Under the pieces are notes generated by a model. That model did no database searches, was not told the DNA's origin, and saw nothing but the letters and a program-made list of their open reading frames with translations. Made by a program: the position numbers and the translations under genes. This document shows positions 1 to 9,443 of a stretch of 64,000 nucleotides of DNA, one piece after another (within the stretch, counting starts at the first letter, position 1; each line of letters begins with the position of its first letter). The stretch comes from Pseudochrobactrum asaccharolyticum (GTDB lineage Bacteria; Pseudomonadota; Alphaproteobacteria; Rhizobiales; Rhizobiaceae), in NCBI RefSeq assembly GCF_003314995.1, contig NZ_QNRH01000002.1, positions 62,001-126,000 on the forward strand, read 5' to 3'.

Positions 1-1689
1 GCGCTCTCGCTGATGCGTTTGCTGCCGCCGCTCAACAGCAAAATTGAAGGCAATGCAGTCTTCAACGGCGCATCGCTTACGCAGATTGACGACAGCGCCA
101 TGCGTCATATCCGTGGCAATGAAATCGCTATGATTTTTCAGGAGCCGATGACCTCGCTCAATCCGAGCCTGACCATTGGTTTCCAGCTTGCGGAAGTGCT
201 GATGACCCATCGCGGCATGTCCCGCGAGAAAGCCGAGGCCGAAGCGGTTCATCTGATGGAGCGTGTGCGGATTCCGTCTGCCGCAACACGTGTCAAAGAT
301 TATCCGCACCGGCTGTCCGGCGGGATGCGTCAGCGCGTGATGATTGCCATGGCGCTGGCCTGCAAACCAAAACTGCTGATCGCCGATGAACCGACCACGG
401 CACTGGATGTGACCATTCAGGCGCAGATTCTTGATCTCATCAAAGAACTGCAAAAAGAAGAAGGCATGGCTGTACTCTTCATCACCCATGATATGGGTGT
501 GGTGGCAGAAATCGCCGACCGTACCATCGTGATGCTGCACGGTAATATTGTTGAAACCGGTGACACAGCCGACATCTTTGCGGCACCGGAACATCCATAT
601 ACCCGCGCTTTGTTGTCTGCGGTGCCGAAACTCGGCTCCATGAAAGAGGAAAGCGCTCCGCTGAAATTCCCTGAGATTGACCGCACAACCGGTTTTCCGG
701 TCGAAGCTACAGAAGAAGATCATTCTTCTGCCAAACAGGAAACCAGTGCAGCAAAACCAAGAACCGTTCTCGAAGTTCGCAATCTGCGTAAATATTTCGA
801 TCTGCCAAAGAGCCTGTTCAGGCAGCCGGCAGGACGGGTTCATGCCGTTGAGAATGTCTCGTTCTCGATTAAAGCAGGTGAAACCCTGTCGCTCGTCGGA
901 GAATCCGGTTGTGGTAAATCCACCACCGGCCGCTCGATCATTCGGCTGAATGAACCGACATCCGGTGAGATTCTGCTCAATGGCGAGAATATTCTTGGCA
1001 TCAGCCAGACGCAGTTTCGCGACAAACGCCGTCAGATGCAGCTGATCTTTCAGGATCCTTTTGCCAGCCTCAACCCGCGTATGAAAATCGGTGACGCTGT
1101 TGCCGAGCCGATGATCGTGCATGGTTTGGCCAGTGCTTCACAGGCACGGGAAAGAGCCAGAGAATTGCTGAATCAGGTCGGGCTTAATCCGGCGATGTAT
1201 GACCGCTATCCGCATGAATTCTCCGGCGGGCAGCGTCAGCGTATCTGTATTGCACGCACACTGGCACTTGATCCGCAGATCATTATTGCTGACGAGGCAG
1301 TGTCTGCGCTCGACGTTTCCATCAAGGCACAGGTTGTCAACCTGATGCTGGAACTGCAGGACAAGCTGGATCTGGCCTTCCTCTTCATCTCCCATGATAT
1401 GGCTGTTGTGGAGCGGATCAGCCATCGCGTGGCAGTGATGTATCTGGGTGAAATTGTCGAAATCGGCGCACGGGAAAGCATTTTCAGCAACCCGCAGCAC
1501 CCTTATACCAAGCGCCTGCTGTCAGCAGTGCCCGTGCCTGATCCTGCAACACGTGGCTCCAAGCCGAAGCTCAAAGTCAGTGAGTTGAAAAGCCCTGTCC
1601 GCGCAATGGATTATCAGCCACCTGTCCGTCAAATGCTGGAAGTGGGCGCTGATCACTTTGTCCAGCAATGGGGAGACGAGTGGCGTTAA
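1..1689 (+). CDS. Peptide/glutathione-type ABC importer, fused double ATPase (5' end outside window)
   Basis: Energises uptake of a small peptide or peptide-like solute at the inner membrane. The reading frame is open from base 1, and the Walker A of the first ATPase domain lies off the left edge, so an ATG at base 13 is internal. The first domain keeps its signature LSGGMRQRV (near base 319) and Walker [10 protein letters not shown]. The second has Walker [13 protein letters not shown] (near 898), signature FSGGQRQRI (near 1219) and a Walker B DEA variant. Each domain is followed by the HPYT-type linker of oligopeptide ATPases. It is very similar by eye to the GsiA homologue at 52011-53888. 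The rest of its operon lies upstream, and a hairpin terminator follows it. Confidence 0.93.
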   Translation, partial: ALSLMRLLPPLNSKIEGNAVFNGASLTQIDDSAMRHIRGNEIAMIFQEPMTSLNPSLTIGFQLAEVLMTHRGMSREKAEAEAVHLMERVRIPSAATRVKDYPHRLSGGMRQRVMIAMALACKPKLLIADEPTTALDVTIQAQILDLIKELQKEEGMAVLFITHDMGVVAEIADRTIVMLHGNIVETGDTADIFAAPEHPYTRALLSAVPKLGSMKEESAPLKFPEIDRTTGFPVEATEEDHSSAKQETSAAKPRTVLEVRNLRKYFDLPKSLFRQPAGRVHAVENVSFSIKAGETLSLVGESGCGKSTTGRSIIRLNEPTSGEILLNGENILGISQTQFRDKRRQMQLIFQDPFASLNPRMKIGDAVAEPMIVHGLASASQARERARELLNQVGLNPAMYDRYPHEFSGGQRQRICIARTLALDPQIIIADEAVSALDVSIKAQVVNLMLELQDKLDLAFLFISHDMAVVERISHRVAVMYLGEIVEIGARESIFSNPQHPYTKRLLSAVPVPDPATRGSKPKLKVSELKSPVRAMDYQPPVRQMLEVGADHFVQQWGDEWR

Positions 1690-1703
1690 TCCGCCTATAA
1701 ACA

Positions 1704-1735
1704 AGCAACCGGCGCTCAAGCCGGTTGCTCTTAAA
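1704..1735 (+). terminator. Intrinsic terminator after the double ATPase
   Basis: A perfect 10-bp stem (AGCAACCGGC / GCCGGTTGCT, 1704-1713 and 1720-1729) with a six-base loop, followed by a short CTTAAAA tail. It ends the transporter operon before the arginase-family gene, although the T run is weak. Confidence 0.7.
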
Positions 1736-1818
1736 ACACTCTGCAATAATAAATATTTATCCCGCTTCAAAAAACAGCTATCGGTCAAATCAAACAAGCA
1801 TTGAAGGCGGGAGTTGTT

Positions 1819-2625
1819 ATGGCCTATAATATTATTCTTTCACAGGGTCGCATTGCCGATCGCACAGAAGGTGCAATTCCGGGCGCGGCATTGACAGCAA
1901 AACTGGTAGAGAAACTCATCTCTGCCCCTGTGACAACAATCGGCACACCTTCCCCTGTTGTTACTGATGACTGGTCTGTCAGCCTGCCACAGGCGCGTGA
2001 CACATTAAACGGCATCAGCGACGCTCTGGACGCCACGCTCAAAAACAGTCAGATACCGGTGCTCGTTGCCAATACCTGTTCTGCCAGTCTGGCAAGTCTG
2101 CCGGTTGTTGCGCGTGAACGTCCGGACAATGTTCTGCTCTGGATTGATGCGCACGGTGATTTCAATACGCCAGAGACCACCGGCTCCGGCTATCTCGGCG
2201 GCATGGTCGTTGCTGCCGCCAGCGGCTTATGGGACAGCGGTCATGGTGCCGGTTTGCGCCCTGAACAAGTTATCATCATCGGCGGCCGCGATATTGATGA
2301 AGAAGAAGCTGCAATGCTAGCAAAAGCCGGTGTCCGGATTATTGCCCCTGCGCAAACCACCCCTGAAACAGTTTTGCAGGCCATCGGCAATGCACCAATC
2401 TGGGTTCATGTGGATTGGGATGTGATGGAACCTGATTTCATTCCGGCAGCATATAAAGTGGCAGATGGTCTGATGCCGCAGCAGCTGCGTGATGTGTTCG
2501 CCGCGCTGCCGAAGGACAAGATTGCCGGTATCGAACTGGCCGAATTTGAAGCAGGCGATGATGCCGCTGCAAACAATGCAACACTTGCGGTTCTCGAAGA
2601 GATTATCACACCGCTGTTTAAGTAA
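1819..2625 (+). CDS. Arginase/agmatinase-family ureohydrolase with a variant metal site
   Basis: Predicted to hydrolyse a guanidino or ureido compound in the cytoplasm using a two-metal centre; the substrate is not known. The 268-residue length fits the family. Ligand motifs visible are DAHGD (D110, H112, D114) and HVDWD (D199, D201). The usual first motif GGDHS is replaced by a segment in which Cys87 sits where the metal-binding His is expected. I chose the ATG at 1819 because GGCGGGAG lies about six bases upstream; a TTG at 1801 in the same frame lacks such a site. It stands alone between two terminators, just behind a peptide importer. A nitrogen-scavenging role is inference. Other ureohydrolase subfamilies carry a Cys or Asn in this motif, so activity is not excluded. 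Confidence 0.85.
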   Translation: MAYNIILSQGRIADRTEGAIPGAALTAKLVEKLISAPVTTIGTPSPVVTDDWSVSLPQARDTLNGISDALDATLKNSQIPVLVANTCSASLASLPVVARERPDNVLLWIDAHGDFNTPETTGSGYLGGMVVAAASGLWDSGHGAGLRPEQVIIIGGRDIDEEEAAMLAKAGVRIIAPAQTTPETVLQAIGNAPIWVHVDWDVMEPDFIPAAYKVADGLMPQQLRDVFAALPKDKIAGIELAEFEAGDDAAANNATLAVLEEIITPLFK

Positions 2626-2630
2626 AAAAT

Positions 2631-2670
2631 AAAGGCGCAGTGTTATCCGACACTGCGCCTTTTCTTTTTT
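2631..2670. terminator. Bidirectional terminator between convergent genes
   Basis: A perfect 13-bp stem (AAAGGCGCAGTGT, 2631-2643, with its complement at 2650-2662) and a six-base loop. It is followed by TCTTTTTT on the plus strand and preceded by an A-rich run that serves the minus-strand gene. Confidence 0.9.
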
Positions 2671-2680
2671 AATCGGCGTT

Positions 2681-3958
2681 TTAAGCCGTTGCTTGGCTCA
2701 AAAACTGCAACACAGCCTGCCATGATGCGGCATTGGCCTCAGCATTCACATCAGCTTCGCCGCCCATTGTCGTGAGATTGCCATTGACCGGATGTGCATG
2801 AACAATCTGTGTGGCCGGTACATATGGAAACAGGATGGAATGTCCCGCTTGCGGATGATTATACCATTCCACCGGAAAAGCATGATTGGCGGCCAGCAGG
2901 CTCGACTGCACCAGCAGTGAATAATAATCCGACGGCCATGCACCATCATCACCGCCGGAGATCAGCATTACCGGCCCGGCAATTTTTTCCACCGGAATAC
3001 GCGCTTTGCGCATGGCTTCAGGATCAGCGAGTGCGGTGCGCATCGCAGCGCTGTTGCGGCGTGGCTGCGGCCCGTCATCATAAGGTTTCCAGCTCGCAAA
3101 GCGGTTATTGTCCCAGATATGGGTGAGCGGCTTGCCCTGATACAGCCAACAAGGCCCGTCACGACCCAAGGCAGGATCGGCAGCCGCCTGCCCGCCATGC
3201 ACAAATGCACTCGGCACATAGCCGATCACCGCAGAGACTTTCTGCGGATAGGTAGCGCCCAATAACAGCACCAGCTCGCCGCCGCGTGACTGACCGCTGA
3301 CCGCCACGAAATCATCTTTCGGCTTCACCGCATCGCGCAGCCAGTCCAGCCCTTTTTCAAAATATTCCAGCGGTGTGTTGGAAATATATTTTCGCAGACC
3401 TTCCGCACCGAAATAACCTAGTGCCAGCGCATGATAACCACGGGACGCATAGAGCGCCGCGCGCGGTTCATTCACACCACCGCCAGAACCATTCATGATC
3501 ATCACTGCTGGTCGTGCTTCACTGCCTGCCGCGCGATAAAGCGTCCCGACAAGACCGTTCACCCGCACTTCCTCACGGGTCACGCCTTCTGCCATCAGAG
3601 TTTGCACCAGCAATGCATCACTGCTGTCATCATCAGAGCTTGCTGTAATTGTTGTTTCAAGCACCTGTGACAAATCCTGATGGAACAGCGGCAACATGCC
3701 CTGCCCGCCATGATTTTGCGACCAGATCAGCCCCATAGCTGAAATGCCCTGATAGGTACCAGACACAGGTGCATCACGGGTCAGATCAACCGCACCTTGT
3801 GCATCGGCCTCAAAAACCGCCTCACTCGTCCAGTCATGACCGGCACGGTTTGTCACGGTTTTAACCGTGACTTTGGCCTGTGGCTTAGCGCCGGATATCG
3901 TAATCCGGCGCTCCACATCAATCAGTGCTACGGCTGGTTCAACAGAGATTTGCAACAT
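2681..3958 (-). CDS. BAAT-like acyl-CoA thioesterase / acyltransferase
   Basis: An alpha/beta-hydrolase related to bile-acid-CoA:amino-acid N-acyltransferases and acyl-CoA thioesterases. The first ~130 residues look like the beta-sandwich domain of this family. The C-terminal hydrolase domain carries the nucleophile elbow SGQSRGG (Ser224), a later acidic segment (SGGDDGAW) and a QAGHS histidine. In mammalian BAAT the nucleophile is Cys; here it is Ser, which suits hydrolysis better than amide formation. It is the last gene of the ten-gene minus-strand operon, 11 bases after the binding protein, and is followed by a terminator. It may cleave or form an acyl conjugate of the transported solute; that is inference. 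Confidence 0.8.
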   Translation of the reverse strand: MLQISVEPAVALIDVERRITISGAKPQAKVTVKTVTNRAGHDWTSEAVFEADAQGAVDLTRDAPVSGTYQGISAMGLIWSQNHGGQGMLPLFHQDLSQVLETTITASSDDDSSDALLVQTLMAEGVTREEVRVNGLVGTLYRAAGSEARPAVMIMNGSGGGVNEPRAALYASRGYHALALGYFGAEGLRKYISNTPLEYFEKGLDWLRDAVKPKDDFVAVSGQSRGGELVLLLGATYPQKVSAVIGYVPSAFVHGGQAAADPALGRDGPCWLYQGKPLTHIWDNNRFASWKPYDDGPQPRRNSAAMRTALADPEAMRKARIPVEKIAGPVMLISGGDDGAWPSDYYSLLVQSSLLAANHAFPVEWYNHPQAGHSILFPYVPATQIVHAHPVNGNLTTMGGEADVNAEANAASWQAVLQFLSQATA

Positions 3959-3969
3959 CGGCCAGTTCC

Positions 3970-5538
3970 TCAGTCAGCTTTGATTTTGCTGACCTGCATC
4001 GCAACGGTACGGTCACTGTTCCATGGCACAACTTTCAGATCATCGCGCGATGCCCAGATGTTTTTATAGTGGAACAGCGGCATAATACCGACATCACCCA
4101 TTACGGTTTTCACCGCACCACGGATAATCTCTTCACGCTTGGCATTGTCGAATTCTGACGTTGCCTCAGCCAGAGCCTTGTCAAGATCGGCACTGCTGTA
4201 GTGACCCCAGTTGGATGCACCAACGCCTTTTTCCTTATTCGGCGTTGCCAGAATAGAGGTCATGGCATAGGTGCCTTCGCCGGTACCATTACCCCAGCCG
4301 ATCATGGTCATGGCATATTCGTTTTTATTGGCGCTGCCGGAATAGACCGAAAAGGGTACGACTTCCACCTGAGTTTCCACGCCGATACGTGTCCAGAACT
4401 GAGCCAGAGCCTGCGCGGTTTCAGGGCCTTGCAGATAACGGTCGCTTGGCGCATGGATCGTCATTTTGAAACCATCCGGATAGCCTGCTTCTGTCAGCAG
4501 TTCCTTGGCTTTTTTGGCATCGAACGGAATATCTTTCGTATCCGTGTCATAACCGAATGTGCCTTCAGGCATCCACTGGTTCGCCACTGTTGCGCCGCCC
4601 TGCATAATGCGGCTCACCAGTGCTTCACGGTTGATCGCCAGTGTCAGCGCTTCACGCACTTTCTGGTTCAGCAACGGATTTTCCTTCAGCGGATTTCCGG
4701 CTTTGTCAGTCAGATATTTGGACGGCTGCGCGCTAAAGCTTGGCTGCATAATCAGCGCACGCAGCCCCGGATAGGCATAAACTTTAACGCCTTCCGACTT
4801 TTCCAGCTTGGAAATATCGGCAACCGATACTTTGTCGATCACATCCACATCTTTGGCCAGCAAGGCAGCAGTACGCGCTGCCGGATTGGCAATATATCGA
4901 TAGGTAACCGTATCCCATTCAGGCTTATCGCCGGTATAGGTTTCGTTGCGCTTCATCAGCACGCGGTCACCCGGTGTATAGCCGACATAGCTATAGGCAC
5001 CATTAGTAACCATGGCTTTGCCGCTGTTGTAATCTTCCGTGGTTGATTTCTCACCGACATGCTTGCTGACAATATAAAGGCTGGAAAGGCTGACCGGCAG
5101 CAGCGGATCAGGCACAGTGGTTTTGACCAGCAGATGATGGTCATCTTTGATCTCTACCTTATCAACCGTGCGGATAAAACCTTTGACGCTGGCAACACTG
5201 CCTGGCACATCACGGGCACGGTCATAGGAGAAAGCCACATCCGCAGCAGTTACCGGCTGACCATCTGACCAAACGGCATTGTCAAAAAGGGTAAATTCCC
5301 ATGTCAGCGGGTCAATATTGCGCCATGTCTTGGCAACACCCGGCTGCATATTAATGGCGTCTTTGCCGGTCAGGCCGCTCCAGAAATGCTGGGCGACGGA
5401 ATGGTCACCGGCATGGTTGTTCAGTTGCGGATCAATGGAAGACAACGGATCCGCAAAACCGATACGCAGTTCTTCTGCCATGGCACTGGCAGAAAACAGG
5501 CTGGTGGTCATAACAAGGGCAGCAAGTAAATTTTTCAT
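3970..5538 (-). CDS. Peptide/nickel-type ABC transporter substrate-binding protein
   Basis: Periplasmic receptor of family 5 (oligopeptide/dipeptide/nickel) that delivers solute to the permeases encoded upstream. The 522-residue precursor starts with a signal peptide ending in ASAMA before EELRIG. The mature protein has the usual SBP_bac_5 landmarks: an early DPLSSIDPQ segment, WEFTLFDNAVWSDGQPV, and the central region with paired acidic and aromatic residues. Its start overlaps the stop of the preceding ATPase gene by four bases, so it is translationally coupled. The ligand cannot be read from the sequence. The neighbouring flavin monooxygenase and CMD proteins suggest something other than an ordinary dipeptide. 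Confidence 0.92.
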   Translation of the reverse strand: MKNLLAALVMTTSLFSASAMAEELRIGFADPLSSIDPQLNNHAGDHSVAQHFWSGLTGKDAINMQPGVAKTWRNIDPLTWEFTLFDNAVWSDGQPVTAADVAFSYDRARDVPGSVASVKGFIRTVDKVEIKDDHHLLVKTTVPDPLLPVSLSSLYIVSKHVGEKSTTEDYNSGKAMVTNGAYSYVGYTPGDRVLMKRNETYTGDKPEWDTVTYRYIANPAARTAALLAKDVDVIDKVSVADISKLEKSEGVKVYAYPGLRALIMQPSFSAQPSKYLTDKAGNPLKENPLLNQKVREALTLAINREALVSRIMQGGATVANQWMPEGTFGYDTDTKDIPFDAKKAKELLTEAGYPDGFKMTIHAPSDRYLQGPETAQALAQFWTRIGVETQVEVVPFSVYSGSANKNEYAMTMIGWGNGTGEGTYAMTSILATPNKEKGVGASNWGHYSSADLDKALAEATSEFDNAKREEIIRGAVKTVMGDVGIMPLFHYKNIWASRDDLKVVPWNSDRTVAMQVSKIKAD

Positions 5539-6581
5539 GCGGTTAACTCCAATGGGGCGGCTTTATCAATGAATGAAGGGTTATCGTTGAGATGGCAGGC
5601 GCTTAAATGCTGCTCACCAACCTGCTTCAATGCAGGGCGTTCAAGGCGGCATTTGTCGAAAGCAAGCGGACAGCGCGGATGAAAATGACAGCCCTTCGGC
5701 GGATTAATCGGGCTTGGAATTTCCCCTTTAATCGCTGAATAGGCTTTGCCGCGCTGCGAGAGATCCGGCACTTCGGATAGCAGCATTTTCGTATAAGGAT
5801 GGTTCGGGCGGGCAAAGAATTCCTTCGCCGGTGCATCCTCCACCACTCTGCCCAGATACATGATCAAGACGCGGTCGCAGACATGGCGCACCGCCCGCAG
5901 ATCATGGCTGATAAACAAATAGGTCAGATCAAGCTCTTCACGCAGATCCATAAACAGGTTGAGGATTTGCGCCTGAATAGAAACGTCCAGTGCCGCAATG
6001 GATTCATCACAGACCAGAAAACGCGGATTAAGCGCCAGAGCACGGGCAATACTGATGCGCTGCCGCTGACCGCCCGAAAACTGGTGCGGAAAACGGGTGC
6101 GGATTGCCGGATCAAGCCCGACACGGCGCAGCTGCGCACTGACATACTCATCCAAGCCTGCGCGGTTTGTCAGGCCATGGATCAGCGGAGCCTCGCCCAC
6201 AGCCTTATCAATACGCTTGCGCGGATTGAGACTGGCTTGCGGATCCTGAAAGATCATCTGCACATCAAGATGTGTTTTATTCTCGCGCGACGGTGCTTTA
6301 TCATAGACCTTAACATCGCCGCTGCTTGGTGCCATCAAACCGGCTGCAATACGACCGAGCGTGGACTTGCCGGAGCCGGATTCTCCGACCAGACCGACAA
6401 ATTCACCGGCGCGGATGGTCAGGTTCACACCATCCAGCGCATGCACAACAGGGCGCGGGCGTGACAGCCCCATACGCTCAGTTAAGGCAGAACCACCGCC
6501 ACCAAAGCGCTTTTCAATATTCTGCATTTGCAGAACAATTGGTTGCTGCTCTGCGGAAATATCATGATTTTTACTGGTCAT
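5535..6581 (-). CDS. Peptide-type ABC transporter ATPase (DppF/OppF-like)
   Basis: One of two ATPase subunits of the importer. The 348 residues contain Walker [10 protein letters not shown] (66-74), signature FSGGQRQRI, a Walker B region reading VCDESIAALD where DEP is more usual, and a switch histidine in FISHD. The C terminus has the oligopeptide-type extension with CHFHPRCPLAFDKC, a cysteine-rich motif that in relatives of DppD/DppF can hold an iron-sulfur cluster. It overlaps the next gene and the previous ATPase gene by four bases each. Confidence 0.93.
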   Translation of the reverse strand: MTSKNHDISAEQQPIVLQMQNIEKRFGGGGSALTERMGLSRPRPVVHALDGVNLTIRAGEFVGLVGESGSGKSTLGRIAAGLMAPSSGDVKVYDKAPSRENKTHLDVQMIFQDPQASLNPRKRIDKAVGEAPLIHGLTNRAGLDEYVSAQLRRVGLDPAIRTRFPHQFSGGQRQRISIARALALNPRFLVCDESIAALDVSIQAQILNLFMDLREELDLTYLFISHDLRAVRHVCDRVLIMYLGRVVEDAPAKEFFARPNHPYTKMLLSEVPDLSQRGKAYSAIKGEIPSPINPPKGCHFHPRCPLAFDKCRLERPALKQVGEQHLSACHLNDNPSFIDKAAPLELTA

Positions 6582-7570
6582 GGCCGCAGCTCCTGCATAT
6601 TGCTATTCAGCGTAACCGGATGGAAGCAGCGATAGCGATGATCCTCTGTTCCGGTAAATTCCGGCTGCACCTGACAGGCATCTGTTGCCGAGCCGCAACG
6701 AGCGGCAAAAGCACAGCCTTTCGGCGGATGGAACATATTCGGTGCCAGCCCCGGAATTTGCTGCAAGCGAGTGCCCGGTTCCGCATTGCCGGGCAGGCTG
6801 CCGATCAATCCTGCGGTATATGGATGGCGTGGCTGATCAAGCACAGCACCGACATGACCGGTTTCGACAATACGTCCGGCATACATCACCGATAATGTGT
6901 CGGCGATACCGGCCACCACTGACAGGTCATGGGTAATCCAGATCAGCGCCATATTGGTGGCTTTGACCAGCCCCTGCACTTCCGCCAGAATTTGCGACTG
7001 GATCGACACATCCAAAGCCGTGGTCGGCTCATCAGCGATAATCAGATCCGGCTTATTGAGCATGGCGATTGCCAATGCCACGCGCTGACGCATACCGCCC
7101 GACAATTGATGCGGATAGGCATCCAGACGGCTTTCAGGACTTGGCACACCGGTTGCACCCAGCACATCACGGGCACGCTGACGGGCATCGGCATAGGAGA
7201 TTTTCTCATGCGCCTGCAGTGCTTCAATCATCTGCTCGGAGATACGCAGCACCGGATTGAGCGTCATCATCGGGTCCTGAAACACCATTGCAATACGGTT
7301 GCCCTGCAAATGGCGCAGCTGTTTCTTGGACAGTTTGGTAATATCCTGTCCTTTGAACAGCACCTCACCGGACACAATCCGACCCGGCTGATCGATCAGC
7401 CCCAAAATCGAAAAACCTGTCACCGACTTACCGGAGCCGGATTCACCAACCAACCCCATAGTCTGCCCCGCACGCAATGTGAAAGACACATCCTCAACCG
7501 CATGAAGCACACCGGAATCGGTATAAAACCTCGTGCAGAGATTACGGACATCCAGCAGCAATTCACTCAT
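6578..7570 (-). CDS. Peptide-type ABC transporter ATPase (DppD/OppD-like)
   Basis: The partner ATPase of the same importer, 330 residues. Walker A is GESGSGKSV (42-50), the signature is LSGGMRQRV, Walker B is [12 protein letters not shown], and the switch segment is WITHD. The C-terminal oligopeptide extension keeps cysteines (GCAFAARCGSATDAC). It overlaps the permease gene before it and the ATPase gene after it by four bases, the pattern of strict translational coupling. The two ATPases probably form a heterodimer, as in Dpp/Opp systems. Confidence 0.93.
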   Translation of the reverse strand: MSELLLDVRNLCTRFYTDSGVLHAVEDVSFTLRAGQTMGLVGESGSGKSVTGFSILGLIDQPGRIVSGEVLFKGQDITKLSKKQLRHLQGNRIAMVFQDPMMTLNPVLRISEQMIEALQAHEKISYADARQRARDVLGATGVPSPESRLDAYPHQLSGGMRQRVALAIAMLNKPDLIIADEPTTALDVSIQSQILAEVQGLVKATNMALIWITHDLSVVAGIADTLSVMYAGRIVETGHVGAVLDQPRHPYTAGLIGSLPGNAEPGTRLQQIPGLAPNMFHPPKGCAFAARCGSATDACQVQPEFTGTEDHRYRCFHPVTLNSNMQELRP

Positions 7571-8466
7571 GATAAAGCCCTCGGATTAAACACATCACGC
7601 AGGCGGTCGGCCACGAGGTTGATAGCCACGATCGAAATCAGCAAAGCCAGACCCGGAAAGAAACTGATCCAGTAATCACCCGACAGCATATACTGGAAAC
7701 CATTGGACACTAGCAGGCCAAGCGAAGGCTCTGTCACCGGCACGCCAAGGCCGAGAAAGCTCAGCGTGGCTTCCAGCGTGATCGCACGGGCGATCTGCAA
7801 TGTACCGATGACGATCAGCGGTGGCATGCAATTCGGCAGAATATGGCCAAGCAGAATTCTGAGCGGCGACAGGCCAAGCCCGCGGGCAGATTCCACATAG
7901 TCACGACGGCTTTCCACCAGCGCCTGACCTCGGGCAGTACGGGCATAATAGGCCCATTCCAGCAGCACCAGAGTGATCACCACATTGCCGACACCGCGGC
8001 CGAAGAAAGCCAGCATCAAGAGTGCCACAAGAATAGACGGCAGCGACATCACCAGATCGACCAGACGCATCAGCAGTGCATCGGTTTTGCCGCCTGCATA
8101 GGCCGCAACCAGCCCGAGCACGATGCCGATTACACCGGCAATGGTGGCTGAACCAATGCCGACAACCAAACTGGTACGCAGGCCGTAGAGAATAGCCGAG
8201 AACAGATCACGCCCCTGCCCGTCAGTCCCGAGCAGATAGGTGTAACCGTCCGTCATATTGGTTTCACCCGGTGCAAGACGTGCATCCATCACGTCAATCG
8301 CCATCATGTCATAAGGGTTTTGCGGTGCGATCAGCGGTGCGAAAATAGCGGCAGCGGCAATCAGCACACACAAAGCCAACCCGAAAACAGCAAGCGGCGA
8401 GCGCAGGAACATGCGGATATTTTCCGCGACTGGTGAGCGCGGTGGTTTGGTGAGAGACATGGTCAT
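7567..8466 (-). CDS. Peptide-type ABC transporter permease (DppC-like)
   Basis: Inner-membrane permease, 299 residues, of the type that starts with a short cytoplasmic stretch, one membrane segment, and a long periplasmic loop containing LLGTDGQGRDLFS, a hallmark of the C-type permeases. The ATPase-docking segment is ESARGLGLSPLRILLGHILP. The first ATG (8464-8466) overlaps the stop of the B-type permease gene and has GGAGG seven bases upstream; a second ATG two codons on has worse spacing. Confidence 0.92.
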   Translation of the reverse strand: MTMSLTKPPRSPVAENIRMFLRSPLAVFGLALCVLIAAAAIFAPLIAPQNPYDMMAIDVMDARLAPGETNMTDGYTYLLGTDGQGRDLFSAILYGLRTSLVVGIGSATIAGVIGIVLGLVAAYAGGKTDALLMRLVDLVMSLPSILVALLMLAFFGRGVGNVVITLVLLEWAYYARTARGQALVESRRDYVESARGLGLSPLRILLGHILPNCMPPLIVIGTLQIARAITLEATLSFLGLGVPVTEPSLGLLVSNGFQYMLSGDYWISFFPGLALLISIVAINLVADRLRDVFNPRALS

Positions 8467-9443
8467 GCAGCCGCCTCCGTTCTGACGCGCGGATCAAGCA
8501 CACGATACAGAATATCCACGATAAGATTGATCGTCACAAACAGCGTCACAACCACCATCAGATAGGCAACAACCACAGGGCGGTCGAGCGCATTGATACT
8601 GTCGAGGATAAGCTTACCGGCACCCGGCCATGAGAAAATACTCTCGGTTACCACTGCGAAAGCGACAGTCGAACCGAATTCGATACCAAGCACAGTGACC
8701 AGCGGGATCATGACATTGCGCAGGATATGACGGCGCACAACACGCAAAGGCGACAGGCCTTTGGCACGGGCAAAGCGCACATAATCCAGCGATTTCACTT
8801 CACGCACACCGGCATTGGTAAGGCGCACAACCAGCGAGACTTTAAACATCGCCAGATTGATTGCAGGCAGCAACATATGACGCAGACCATCAAGGGTCAG
8901 GAATGACCATTCCACACCGAAGAGACGTACGGTTGTGCCGCGCCCGCTGGCAGGCAACAGCCCGAGTGACACGCTGAAAGTCATAATCAGCAGCAGGCCA
9001 ACCCAAAATGTCGGCAGGGAAAAGCCCAGAATACTGCCGGTGGTGATCAGCTTGGCAAACGGATTTTCCGGTTTAAGCCCAGCAAAAAGGCCGAGCGGAA
9101 TGCCGATAAATACCGCAAAAATCATCGCCAATACGGCCAGTTCCAGCGTTGCCGGCAGGCGTTGCAGGATCAGCGTCACCGCAGGCGTATTATAGACAAA
9201 GCTATTGCCCAGATCGCCCTGTAAAGCACTTTTCAAAAACAACCAATATTGCTGCCAGACCGGCAGATCGAGGCCGAGGCGTTCAATCAGCTCTGCGCGG
9301 TCGACCTGCGTTGCATCGGGTGCCAGCAGAATATCTGCCGGATTGCCAATCATATGCAGGCCGAGAAACACGATGACCGACATAATCAGCAGAACGACCG
9401 CCGCCTGAGCTAATCGTTTGATGAGCCAGACAGTGAAATTCAT
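8463..9443 (-). CDS. Peptide-type ABC transporter permease (DppB-like)
   Basis: Inner-membrane permease of 326 residues that pairs with the C-type permease downstream. It has the family's start (a basic first turn and a hydrophobic segment) and a periplasmic loop before the core membrane domain. The ATPase contact FARAKGLSPLRVVRRHILRN is followed by the GSTVAFAVVTESIFSWPG segment typical of B-type permeases. It overlaps the upstream monooxygenase gene by four bases, so that enzyme is made together with the transporter. Confidence 0.92.
   Translation of the reverse strand: MNFTVWLIKRLAQAAVVLLIMSVIVFLGLHMIGNPADILLAPDATQVDRAELIERLGLDLPVWQQYWLFLKSALQGDLGNSFVYNTPAVTLILQRLPATLELAVLAMIFAVFIGIPLGLFAGLKPENPFAKLITTGSILGFSLPTFWVGLLLIMTFSVSLGLLPASGRGTTVRLFGVEWSFLTLDGLRHMLLPAINLAMFKVSLVVRLTNAGVREVKSLDYVRFARAKGLSPLRVVRRHILRNVMIPLVTVLGIEFGSTVAFAVVTESIFSWPGAGKLILDSINALDRPVVVAYLMVVVTLFVTINLIVDILYRVLDPRVRTEAAA

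Noticed and set aside
1-1689. Pseudogene reading of the first gene because it lacks a Walker A
   Set aside because: The frame is open to base 1, so the missing motif lies outside the window rather than being deleted.
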